64,000 nt of DNA from Sequoia sempervirens (lineage: Eukaryota; Streptophyta; Pinopsida; Cupressales; Cupressaceae): assembly GCA_007258455.2 (NCBI GenBank), contig VDFB02270651.1, forward strand, positions 490,366,711 to 490,430,710. Direction: 5' to 3'. Each line of letters opens with the position of its first letter. The stretch's first letter is position 1. Shown here one piece after another: positions 23,567-34,431 of the stretch. Position numbers and translations under genes: made by a program. Under the pieces are notes generated by a model. It did no database searches. It was not told the origin of the DNA and saw only the letters and a program-made list of their open reading frames with translations.

Positions 23567-24276
23567 TGATGCAGGAGCATCCAGTGGTGTAAGGGCAATC
23601 TTGCATCACCCAAAAATAGTTAAATTTCAAGTTTCTCAATTTTTAGATGTTTTTACATTTTTGGATACCCTTTTTGTCATAATGAAATTCCCAATTTATA
23701 GTTTTTATTTTCTATCCCTGGGTTGAAAGATATTGCAGTTTTAGTTGCCCAAATTTGCACCTAAAAATCTTCTGAGTTAGATTTGAGGCACTTAGAGTTC
23801 CCGTATCAGCCCCAAAACTTGCCAAAATCAGTGTAGCAAATCTCAATCACATTCTTGACTTTGAGACCTTTCCAGCGGTTCAAACGGTTCGTGAGTCGGA
23901 GTCCTGGATCAAAAGTTATGGCCCCAGGAAGTTGGCGCACTTTCTAGAAGATACAATTGCAAATGTTCTTTTCAAATTTAAACTTCAAGTTGTAATTTTT
24001 CGGTGCTAAACCGCCTAAACTCAAATTTGAATGTTGTTTTGGCTCCAAAATAAAGAGGAGCTCTATTTATGGGCGGGTTTCTAATTTTTTGGGTAACTTT
24101 TTGGGGACAAGCTTGCATATTGTGAAAGGGTGATTCGTAGCTTTTTGTAACTTACATGTGTTGTAAAACTTGGAGATTTGAGATCCTCTGCATGTAAGAA
24201 GCTCCATTTTCTAAATAATAAAATTATTCCCTTGTTTGTGGGTTAATTTTATGTGTCTCGGGTTGTGCCCTCATCA
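23567..24276 (+). repeat. 5' LTR of chromovirus
   Basis: A 710-bp repeat starting TGATGCAGGAGC and ending GCCCTCATCA. It matches 28,817-29,528 with about four differences in the first 100 bases. It is flanked on the left by AGGAC, the target-site copy. The minisatellite unit continues on the far side of the 3' LTR. Confidence 0.95.
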
Positions 24277-24278
24277 AG

Positions 24279-24290
24279 TGGTATTAGAGC
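24279..24290 (+). promoter_or_regulatory. Primer binding site, initiator tRNA-Met type
   Basis: TGGTATTAGAGC, two bases after the LTR end, is one substitution from the standard TGGTATCAGAGC. Confidence 0.9.
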
Positions 24291-24374
24291 GAGGTTTTCT
24301 TGAGTGTGTGGACAGATCGTCGATCGTGAGGCAGTTCGCACCCGGACTGTGGTTGTGGGTCAAGGTCAAGAAAG

Positions 24375-25170
24375 ATGCCTCCAAGAGTGATTTCTGGTAG
24401 GCATGGTGGTGCCAGAGGTGGTCGAGGTGGTAGAAATACTAGTGGAAGAGATGCACTTGTAGCCCTCCAAAGACAGATTGATGCATTAGAAGAGCAGGTG
24501 AGAAGAGGGTTAAACCTGAGGGAGGAAAGTGAGGATGAAGGAGAGGAAGAAAGTTCAAATGTAGAAGAGGAAGAAGAAGAAATTGATCAAGACCAAATGC
24601 GGCGAATAAGGGCCATTTCAAAGATCAGAAAAAAAAACCCATAGCAGAAGTCCCCAGTTATTCTGGAAGTCTAAACCCGGAAGAGTTGATCGGCTGAATC
24701 AACAAGCTAGAAGAATATTTTGAGTATGAGGAACTAGAGGACCCAGATCGGGTTAAGTTTGTGAAAATGAAGCTGAAGGGCCATGCCAGTATTTGGTGGA
24801 AAGAGGTCCAGTTGGAAAGAAATCGAAGAGGAAAAGGAAAGATCACCAGATGGGATCGCATGGTAGAAAAACTGAAGAAGCAGTTCATACCAATGGACTA
24901 CGAATTAGATCTGTTGAAGAAATTGCAAGGGTTGAAGCAAGGAAGCAGGTCTATGAAAGAATATACTGAATATTTTCACAAGATAATCCTTGAGCAGAGC
25001 CTGCAGGCCAATAAGGGAAAGAGTGGCAGATATCTTATTAAGTGCTGTTGAGCATTCAAGAGGAGTTAAGCCTGGTCAAAATGACCACCATTGAGGATGT
25101 GTATCAATTTGCTCTGAAGGTGGAAGAGAAGCTGAACAAAAGATTTGATGGCAAGCAAAAAGGATGAGGA
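24375..25170 (+). pseudogene. Chromovirus gag
   Basis: It opens with M-P-P-R and an Arg/Gly-rich stretch (R-G-G-R-G-G-R), a coiled-coil-like acidic segment, then after frame breaks the gag core: V-K-M-K-L-K-G-H-A-S-I-W-W, W-D-R-M-V-E-K-L-K-K-Q-F-I-P and S-M-K-E-Y-T-E-Y-F (24,760-25,000). At least one frameshift (near 24,640) and stops (24,696; near 25,050) break it. It follows the primer binding site as expected. Confidence 0.85.
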
Positions 25171-25589
25171 GGTCAAAGCGAGGAAGGCGGTGAACCTTGA
25201 GGCTAAATGATGATGAAAAGAAAGAGGTGAGATGTGGTGCGGTGAAGCCAAGGCATGAAAACTACCACCTAAGTGATCAAGCATTAGTGATCAAAGAGGG
25301 TGACGAGGAGATATGGAAAGGATCACGGAAGATGGTTTCAAAGGAACATGTTTTCGGTGTAGTGAAGAAGAGACATCGAGCCTATGAATGTTTGCAACAT
25401 CAAGGAAGGGAAGACAAAAGGTGGAAGGTCATGGAAGGGTTGCACATGCAGATGAGAAGGCTCAATCTAAACATTCAGATGATGTTGAAAGGGGAGAAGC
25501 CCTAGTGATTAGAAGAGCAGTGGTGACTAAAGAGAAGGAACCCAAAAAGAGGAAGAATTTATTTACGCACAAAGATTTGCAAGTGTGAA

Positions 25590-25720
25590 GAAATGTTGAT
25601 GTCCATTATTATTGACGGTGGGAGCAACGATAATTTGGTGTCGGAAGAGATGGTCACAAAGATTGAAGGCGAAGAGGAAAAGCCTTACATACGTATTAAT
25701 TGCTGATTGGGAAAGACCAC
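25590..25720 (+). pseudogene. Chromovirus protease remnant
   Basis: Frame with S-I-I-I-D-G-G-S-N-D-N-L-V-S, matching the D-G-G-S active site used by plant chromovirus retropepsins. The catalytic Asp is still present, but the surrounding frame is broken within about 100 bp. Confidence 0.75.
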
Positions 25721-26019
25721 AAAGTTTGGTCAATGAAGCGGTGCCTAGTAAAGTTCAGATGAGACTACCATGATGAGGTACTGCAGCGATATCATCCCCA
25801 TGGATGCATGTCACATGTTGTTAGAGGGCCGTGGTGATTGATCGTGAGCTTATAGATGATGGCCAACCACAAACACTTATTCCTTGACAAAAGGATGGGT
25901 TGATCACAAGTTGAAACCCCTAAAGAGACGAAGAAAAGGTATGCAGTAGTGCTAGAATTTGTTATGTAGATGGAAGATAATTTTTAGAAGGTATGAAGCA
26001 TGAGTGTGTGTGTTATGCA

Positions 26020-27010
26020 TTGATTCCTAGAGTGAGTAAGGGGGATAGTGAGAAGGTTCTAGAAGAAGTTTCTGGGATGTTGGATGAGTTTTAGGATATT
26101 GTTTCTGATAATGTACCTGAGGGTTTACCACCAATAAGGAAGATCAATCATCAGATTAAATTGATTCCTAGAGCCAGTTTGCCAAATAAGGCAGCTCATA
26201 GAATGACTCAACGGAAAATGAGAGTTGAACAAACAAGTTCAAGAAGTTATTGAAAGGGTTTGATACAAGAGAGTTTGAGTCCATGTACAGTACTTGCAGT
26301 ACTAGCACCAAAGAAGGATTGGGAGTGGAGGATGTGTACATATTCTCGAGCCATAAAAAAGATAACAATCAAGTACAGATTTTCCCTGCCAAGGATGGAT
26401 GACACGATGGATTTATTTAGAGTGGGCTAAATTAACTACAAGAAGCGGTTGAAAGGAAATTGGATATCCTTGATCCAAATTCAGAGGAGATAGATGGAAT
26501 CTGCGCCGAGACCAAAGAAGACTTTGTCTGAGTTGAGTCATGCCTTTTGGGCTGGCAACCCATTGCCTTTGTGCACATTCATGCGACTCATGAGCGAGGG
26601 TACTAAAAGGAATTCTGCAGGAAGTTTTGTTGTGTGTATTTAGATGATATTTTTGATTTTCGAGTAATACATTGGATGAGCATCGATGCATATTGAGAGA
26701 GCCTTTGAGGAAGTTAAGAGAAACTATTGATTAATCTACGAAGAAGTGGAGTTTTGTAGAAGAGGGAGTTAGTGTGTTGGGTTGTTATTGTCTCGGCGGA
26801 GGTCTTAGATGGACGGAGAAGGTGAAGGCTATTACGGATGGCCTGCCCCAAGAACTGCTACTGAGGTGAGATTTTTCCATGGTTTGGCTAGTTTTTATAG
26901 CAAGTTAATTAGAAACTTCAGTAGTATTTGTGCACCCTTGACTGAAACAATGAGAGGGAATAGAAAAGAGTTCAAGTGGAGCAACTACGCGGAAGACAAA
27001 AGTTTGAGCT
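26020..27010 (+). pseudogene. Chromovirus reverse transcriptase remnant
   Basis: L-P-P-I-R-K-I-N-H-Q-I-K-L-I-P (about 26,130) opens the polymerase. The end of the polymerase is at 26,870-26,990 with F-H-G-L-A-S-F-Y...I-R-N-F-S...A-P-L-T-E. Between them the frame shifts repeatedly and the Y-x-D-D site is hard to place, so the enzyme is dead. Confidence 0.8.
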
Positions 27011-27149
27011 GACGAAGGAGAAGGTGATGACGACCCTATTCTATCCTCCCAAATTTCAACAACAAGGTGTTTGGTGGATTGTGATGCGGGTGGTTTGTGC
27101 CATTGGAAATGATGTGTTGAGCCAAGTGGCCATTACCTGTTAGTGAAAA

Positions 27150-27506
27150 ATTAAATGCAAAGAAAGTATTTTTTATATGATAAAATTTTATGCAATAATT
27201 ACAGCGGTAAAATGGAGACATTATTTGTTGCCGAAGGAATTTATTCTATATACTAATCATCAGGCCTTGCAGTACATAAATAGTCAGGGAAAATTAAATC
27301 AGAGGCATATGAAATGGGTAGAGTTTTTGCAGAGTTATACCTTTGTTTTGAAACATAGGAGTGGGAAGTCAAATAGGGTTGCAGATGCCTTAAGTAGGAG
27401 GCATACATTGATGACAAAGATGCAGATTGAAGTGGTTAGGTTCAATGAACTTAAGACACTATACATAGAAGATCCTGATTTCGCAGAGGCTTGGAAAGCT
27501 TGCTAG
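27150..27506 (+). pseudogene. Chromovirus RNase H and start of integrase
   Basis: An open stretch of 109 codons (27,177-27,506) with K-W-R-H-Y-L-L, L-Y-T-N-H-Q-A-L-Q-Y, W-V-E-F-L-Q-S-Y and N-R-V-A-D-A-L-S-R, the end of the retroelement RNase H. The expected D-H in Y-T-D-H-x-x-L reads N-H. Confidence 0.85.
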
Positions 27507-27509
27507 GAA

Positions 27510-28200
27510 TGTCATTACGATTAGACCAGGGACAAGGTGGTTGGTTCATAATCCAAAGATGGCATGTTATTTAAAAATCAATTATGTATCCAGAGTTCCA
27601 TGAGGAGAACTTGATAAAGGAGAAGCATAGTGGAGGAATGGCGGACATTTTGGGCGAGATAAAACCATTGCCTTCTCGGTGAGCATTATTATTGTACCGG
27701 TTGTGTCACATGATGAAAGTGTACCAAGCTGCCGCCGGCTATATCGGATGGCTAAAGGAGTGAGCGAATCTGAGGGCTTATATCATCCTTACACAGCCAC
27801 CGAGGCCGTTGGGATATGGCATGTACTTTCTAGGTTTGCCAAGGACACAACGAGGAATAGTTTAGTCTTTGTGGTGGTTGATAGGTTTTCGAAGGTAGCA
27901 TTCATTTCCATCAAAGACCCATGATACGATCCCTTTGTTGACTTTGTTTCTTTCAAAAGATGGTGCTTCGCGGTACACTTAGTATTGTTTGGATCGTGAC
28001 GCAAAATTTGTGGAGTACTTTTGTGGAAGAAAATTTGAAAGCCGAGTTGAGATTCGATTACACCATCCACAAAGCAGATGGGCGAGCGGAGGTTGTTAGC
28101 GAGTCTGGGTAACCTACTAAGATGTTGGTAGGAGATGAAGCCAAGGGATGGGACTTGCTCTTGCAAGGCAAGAACCCTGCCCCAACAATTATGTCAACGA
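27510..28200 (+). pseudogene. Chromovirus integrase core remnant
   Basis: Strongly decayed. F-V-V-V-D-R-F-S-K-V-A at 27,867-27,905 marks the first catalytic Asp region, but the preceding and following frames are broken. Confidence 0.7.
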
Positions 28201-28227
28201 AGCACTGGTAGATCACCATTCTAGATT

Positions 28228-28740
28228 GTGTATGTAGCCAGAAGTCAAGAGATTTTGCATCACATCAAGGATATACATGAAAAGGTAAGAGAACATATTA
28301 ACAAGATGAATATGCAGTATAAGGCTAAGGCAGATCAGAAGAGGAGGTATAAGGAGTTTCAGATTGGTGATGAAGTGATGGTCCACTTGAGGAAAGAAAG
28401 GTTTCCAGTGGGAACATATAACAAATTGAAGATGAAGAAGTTCGGTCCCTGTAAAATTTTGAAGAGACATGATTCAGGGAATGCATATGAGGTAGAGTTG
28501 CCAGATGGATTCAACATTTCCCCTATGTTCAACATTTTAGATTTGACAGAGTATCATGAAGGTGGTGCAGAGGAAGTACCAACAATGGAACAGTGTGGGA
28601 TTTTAGCACCTACTTTAGAAAAGAATATTGAAGAAGTCCTGGATAGTTGTGTGGGAAGGAGTCCTAGGAACAGGCAGTATGAAGAATATTTGGTGAAATG
28701 GAAAGGAAGGCCTGATGAAGATTCATCCTAGTTGCCTAAG
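28228..28740 (+). pseudogene. Chromovirus integrase C-terminus with chromodomain
   Basis: An open 167-codon stretch carries the integrase C-terminal G-P-Y/F-like module ([23 protein letters not shown]) and a chromodomain at 28,620-28,730 ([22 protein letters not shown]). TAG at 28,729-28,731 falls where chromodomains usually have Trp. The chromodomain identifies the element as a chromovirus, whose integration is guided to chromatin marks. Confidence 0.9.
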
Positions 28741-28816
28741 GTAGAGGTTGACTGTTTGGGTTTTCCTCCACCATCTAAGATATGATGGGGTCACTTCTCA
28801 AATTACCCTAGGTGTC

Positions 28817-29528
28817 TGATGCGGGAGCATCCAGTGGTGTAAGGGCAATCTTGCATCACCCAAAATAGTTAAATTTCAAGTTTCTCATTTTTTAAGATGT
28901 TTTTACATTTTTGGATACCCTTTTTGTGATAATGAAATTCCCAATTTATGGTTTTTATTTTCTATTCCTAGGTTGAAAGATATTGCAGTTTTAGTTGCTC
29001 AGATTTGCACCTAAAAATCTTCTGAGTTAGATTTGAGGCACTTAGAGCTCCCAGATTGGCCCTGAAACTTGCCAAAATCAGCGTAGTGGATTTCGAGCGT
29101 GTTCTTGACTTTGAGACCTTTCCAACGGTTCAAACGGTTCACGAATCAGAGTCCCGAATCAAAAGTTATGGCCCCAAGAAGTTGGCACACTTTCTAGAAG
29201 ATACAATTGCAAATGTTCTTTTGAAATTTAAACTTCAAGTTGTAATTTTTCAGCACTAAACCGCCTAAACTCAAATTTTAATGTTTTTTTGGCTCCAAAC
29301 TAAAGAGGAACTCTATTTATGGGTGGGTTTCTAATTTTTTTGGGTAACTTTTTGGGGACAAGCTCGCATATTGCGAAAGTGTGATTTTGTAGCTTTCTGT
29401 AACTTGCATGTGTTGTAAAACTTGGGGATTTGAGATCATCTGCATGTAAGAAGCTCCATTTTATGAATAATAAAATTATTCTCTTGTTTGTGGGTTAATT
29501 TTATGTGTCTCGGGTTGTGCCCTCATCA
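28817..29528 (+). repeat. 3' LTR of chromovirus
   Basis: A 712-bp repeat TGATGCGGGAGC...GCCCTCATCA. AGGAT follows, pairing with AGGAC on the left as the 5-bp target-site duplication (one mismatch). The 67-codon frame inside at 29,056 is LTR sequence, not a gene. Confidence 0.95.
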
Positions 29529-29580
29529 AGGATGATCTACTATCAATCAACCCATCGTTCCTCACCTATAATGAGGTCGA
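29529..29580. repeat. 45-bp minisatellite, right part
   Basis: gatgatctactatcaatcaa followed by the catcgttcctcacct phrase continues the array broken by the chromovirus at 23,566. Confidence 0.9.
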
Positions 29581-29835
29581 TACAACACTGGTTCTATCAT
29601 TTGATTCTCACCCATTATGAGATCAAATCATCACACAAAACATCAATAAAACACTACACATACCACAATCTAACTGAAATCAATCCAAAACATGACAAAC
29701 CGATGACTCCTAGGCTTCAAGAATATCTTGCGAACATCACCCTGAGGGATTTCCTTAATCACACCCCACAAAATGGGTCAAATGACAAGCTAAACCACCT
29801 CAAATCAACAAAGATGAAAAATTTCCAAGGAAACA

Positions 29836-30240
29836 AGAGGCACCATTTGGGACCCCAAAGGCGTCAAAATAGAGTTTGCAACTCAAAACAGGGTTTTCAA
29901 GGCTTAGAAGAGGTGCCATTTGGTACCCCAAAGACACCAAAACAGTGTTTGGAATATCAAAACATTGATTTCACCCTTACAAGAGCTACCACTTGGGATC
30001 CCAAAGGCACCAAAATATTGTTGGAGGCCAAAGACTTGAATTTCAAGCTTGAAAGAGGTGCCATTTGGGACCCCAAAGGCCCCAAAACTCTAAAAATACC
30101 CAAAAAACAAGCATTTTCAACCTTGCAAGATGCACATCTGGGACCCCAAAGGCACCAAAACTCTTAAAACACATGAAAGCTTGATTTTGAAGCTTCCAAG
30201 AGGCACCATTTGGGACCCCAAAGGCACCAAAACTCTTAAA
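29836..30240. repeat. About 72-bp minisatellite, six units
   Basis: The core gaggcaccatttgggacccc and its variants recur near 29,838, 29,908, 29,983, 30,055, 30,128 and 30,200, at spacings of 70-75 bp. A multiple of three keeps long frames open on both strands (220 codons on plus), but the repeats explain this without coding. Confidence 0.9.
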
Positions 30241-31529
30241 CATGCTAAAAAACACTCAAAAACGACAAAAACACCACATGAAAGTGCATAAATGACATCC
30301 AATAAGCTACAACATCTATCTATGACATTCAAAATGCTTCTAAAAGGAAAGAAAATGACTAACAAAGAGGTTTCTCATAAATCATACCATAGGTCTAGAG
30401 GCAGCAAGCTGATCAGGTTGGCGAAGACGCTCAAAACGATGCTTATGGTATGGGATCACCATCTTCCTCTAAGCTCTCCACTCTTCAACTTCTCCAAACT
30501 CCAAATGTGCAAATGAATTCCATTTTACCACTTTTAACCTTTTCAAGGATAAAATGGAGGTAATTATGGTGGGATTTATCTCTCATTTTTACCAAAAAGG
30601 AGTGGTAATTAATCAAAACTATTCAAAGCAAGAGCTTGCAATTACCTTTCAAGAGATAAATTGGCTCCGACATCAAAATCTCACTGACTCAATGTTGGAT
30701 CATCATCATAATCATAAAAACATCACCTCATTCCAACATTTCATTTTAACATCCCCACATTCATCGATTTATCTCTTGAAGGGGCATATAATATAGATTG
30801 TTGATAGGTGCCACCTCACAAAATGCTTGAGAAACCCTATAAATACACCCTCTTTCCTTAGCATTTATCATCCACAATTTGAGTAAAGTTACTATGCAGG
30901 TTTATCTTAGGAGCTTGGAGCTTTAATGGAGTCTTATACTTATTTTTCATATCATGTGTTACTTTGCATTCTCATTTTAGATTTACTTAATTGATCCGAG
31001 GGATATTTTCACTAAAAATTGAAGAATCTCCAATACTCCAAATTTCAGCACCATCAGAAGGAGCTCAATGTCCTGATTCCAACGCAACTTGAATGGAGTC
31101 AAACAGAGCTACGTAGCCCAAGTTATTGCCGGTCAAAGTTTAGTCAACAATTGGTCCACTCAGGGCCCGGGGCAAGAAAAAAAGGTCAAAATTTGATGTC
31201 ATCAAAAGTGGTCAAAATTGATATCAACGCGAAGAGCTCAACAAGAGCTTTTCGACGGTGTTCGTTCTGTGCAAGATATGGAAGGTCAAAGCTTGTGGTT
31301 GACTAGGTTGACTTGAAGGTACAATGTTGATGTCAGCGTGATGTCATCATGATGGCATGGATGAATCATGAGGTGACACATGGTGGCTTCCCGAAGTTAC
31401 ACATGGCGGCAATTTGTTGGACATGGCTTTATTTCAAAAATATATATCAAAAATAAATAAATTAATAACAACCATGCCCTCCATTTTAATAATTAAATCA
31501 CTTCCTTAAGAAAAAAATGTGGCCCTCCC

Positions 31530-31537
31530 TATAAAAG
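31530..31537 (+). promoter_or_regulatory. TATA box in LTR-like sequence
   Basis: tataaaag followed by ggg, within an otherwise noncoding region. Confidence 0.35.
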
Positions 31538-32001
31538 GGGATCACCATTATTTTTTAAAAAAATCATGCTATTTTTTAGGCTACCTTTTTTTTAGGGAAA
31601 ACAAATTGATCCCTATTTTTAAGGGATGTAAATAGCCCATAACCAAACTCATCCCCTATTTTAAATGAGAATTTCAAACCAACATTGTATATTGTATGGT
31701 TTTAAAATACAAGTGGCATTGGATGGTTTTGTGGAAATTTGGAAACAAAATATTCCTTAATTTAATAAATTCCCTCCAAGTTGTAAAACAATAATCCTTT
31801 TAAAAGGATTAGTTGTAACTTATGGAAACAGGAAAAGCCCAAATGTAATATGTGACAGGGCATAGAAACCATTTAATTATTTTTTTTTTTAGGGGATTTG
31901 TTTTGATAAGGGGGATTTTTCCAAAATATTTACTATGTAAGGGGGATTAAGTTGAAATTCCCAAATCAATTGGTTTTTCACCAATTTGGGAATATTTTGT
32001 G

Positions 32002-32010
32002 TATAAAAGG
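32002..32010 (+). promoter_or_regulatory. TATA box in LTR-like sequence
   Basis: tataaaagg followed by a GGAAGG stretch and a CpG-bearing segment ending in a CT-rich run (32,268-32,284). It may be the U3/R region of an unidentified LTR. Confidence 0.4.
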
Positions 32011-32869
32011 GGGAAGGTATGCTCTTAGGAGTTAAGCAGAATTTTCAAGTCCAGGTGGTGAAGTTTTGAATCAGAGGAATAGGGAGATTTTTCTAAGAAG
32101 ATTATTTTGAGCCTTTTTGTAAGTCAGAGTATTGTCATGCTGCCGAAGTGCTCTTGGTGCAATTGTAATTCTGTTTTTGGAGATTAATCGGATCGGTCTC
32201 ACTCTATTGGAGCGGACTCAGAGACGTAGTCACATTTGTGGAAAACTCCGTTATCATATCGTTTGCACTCTCTCTCTCTCTTCTTTCGTCTCAATTTCAT
32301 TCTCTTCACCTTTAGTTTTTAATGCATAATTTCAATAATGTATGCGTGAATTGTATTTCCGCTTAATTCACATGTTAATGTGTTAATTTTGTTTATGTAA
32401 TTTGGATTACATGATTTGCAAACATTAAGCATTCAAATGCAATTAGTCTAGATCCTAATCAGATCATTAATTGCTTCATAGTTACATTTTATCATCCCCA
32501 TTGCATCATAGTTACATTTTAGGTTAGATTGTTTTATGTTTGCATTTGATCATATGCATAATCATGGATAGTTCACTATAGTTTCATATCATCTCACTCA
32601 TCTCCACTTGTTCATCTATCATCAACATCATCCTTTGTTTATCATTGTATTCATCATCAATTCCATCATCTCGTTTCATTTAGAAGCATACCACTAATCC
32701 TTTCAGCACACATTTGCACATAAAAATCATCTTAGCTTACATATTAAGCATCAAATCTCATTTTCTAGGTAGTCATTTTAACAACCATTGTGCCCATAGA
32801 AATTGGAGAGCCAAACAGTTTAATAAATCCCTAGAAATAGAGGACAATGATATGTATTTGAAAGATTTG

Positions 32870-34431
32870 ATTGTATTACGAATAGAGTAGTTTTACTTGT
32901 TTCAAACCTTGAATGTAAACCGTTTCATTAAGGTTTGTGTTGACATTGAATCTCTCGACGTTCGACACACGCACAATATGCAATATGTAACCCTAGATGA
33001 AATGCAAAGAAAAATGATGCAAAACCTATATCTAGGGTTTGAAGGACCTCTAATTCAAAAGAGTATGATGTAAGAATGTCAGGTTCACCAAAATGAAAAT
33101 GTGGGGAAAGGGATCCCAAAAATTTTATTTGTGTGTACAAAAATTAGGAATCTCAATAGGTGTCTTTGCCTATAAATTTCATTAGGAAAGAGATCACAAG
33201 GTGTAGATATTGAATTTCAACCTCAATGGTGAGTCAATCAGACCTAGATATCAATCCTTAGGACAATAGGAAAGATTTGGAAACAAAAGAAAATGATTTG
33301 AAGCACTCACACTAAATGAACAAGACCTAATACTTAAAATAAAGATTTCAAAATGTATAGAAATGGAAATGATAGTTTACAACAAGATCTAAGAAGGGTT
33401 TGATGGCATGTACCTATCACCAATTTTTTTTTTTGAGGTCTGCTAAGGGTTTGGTTCACCCATGGGTGAATGGGTCTTAGTTAGGGATTTCAAAATAACC
33501 TTTGACAATCCTTTCATGTTGGATCTTGGCTCCTATTTGACACACATCCAACTGTCAAAGTGACCAAAATAAATTCTGCAACTTAGTTTTCATTACTTGA
33601 CCAACAATGATGACAACTTGTACAACAATGTGAAATTGCTCCTTCAAGATCTCTTCAATTCTTCATCAACCTATAATCTGCACATACACAAAGAGGATTT
33701 TTTTTTATCCCCATTTTGGTAATTAACCCTTCATAGAAAGATAATGAAAAAGGAAGGAAATGATGAATGAATAATATTTCCTACAACTCACAACCCTTCA
33801 ATGGCTTCCCTTAAAGGACTGAAGTCAAACACATCTCTCCAAAGGAATTGGTTCTTTAGTTTCTTGATTGATTTGCATACTTGAAATGCTTGGATGCTTT
33901 AGGATCAATAATGCATATTATCCTTCACAAGATGACATGAACACACATAAACTTGGACGTGATGTTAGGATCTTGATTACTACAACAAATGACTGATAAA
34001 TCTACTCTTGAATGCTCTTGAAAAGAATATTTACTTATAGGATACCTTGATCATGTGCTTTAAATTTCAAATGATAAAAAACTATGTATTTATAGGTGTT
34101 TATCTAATTTATTGAAAATTAGATTGCAAAAGTTGACAATTGCAAGTTGAATTTGAATCATTAAAATTCCACCAAAAACATATTTTAAAATGGGTCTTGG
34201 CACTTAAATGAGAGCGAATGGATCCTGGCCTATAAGTCCAAGACACACATATTCCATGGTGATCTTTAATTATTCAATGCATTTATTTAATGTTAATTAT
34301 CCTTTCAGAAAATGGAAAAATAAGGCTTTTGAATGCATAATTTGGCAAATTAAAAGCTTAATTAATTCTTATAAATTAAGGGACCCAAACATAGTGTGAA
34401 ATTGTAAAGGTATAAAATTTCCTATACTACA
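32870..34431 (-). repeat. LTR family X copy IV
   Basis: It carries the ccccattttggtaattaa block (about 33,700) of the other copies. Its right end reads, on the minus strand, TGTAGTATAGGAAATTTTA, the LTR start. The left limit is approximate. The orientation is the same as copies I-III. Confidence 0.55.

Larger units (their letters stand above)
30241..32870. other. No recognised gene; LTR-like promoter segments
   Basis: No protein domain is visible. Two TATA boxes (31,530 and 32,002) with downstream sequence resembling retroelement leader suggest LTR U3/R remnants. From about 32,340 on the sequence is AT-rich with catcatc words. Confidence 0.4.

Noticed and set aside
24279..24290. tRNA gene fragment
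   Set aside because: The match is to the 12-18 base primer binding site next to an LTR end; no cloverleaf surrounds it. The same holds at 15,345, 36,681, 53,256 and 57,389.
29056..29259. 67-codon gene
   Set aside because: It lies fully within the chromovirus 3' LTR.
29505..30167. 220-codon plus-strand gene
   Set aside because: It begins in the chromovirus LTR and is carried through by the 72-bp repeat. No domain and no supported start.
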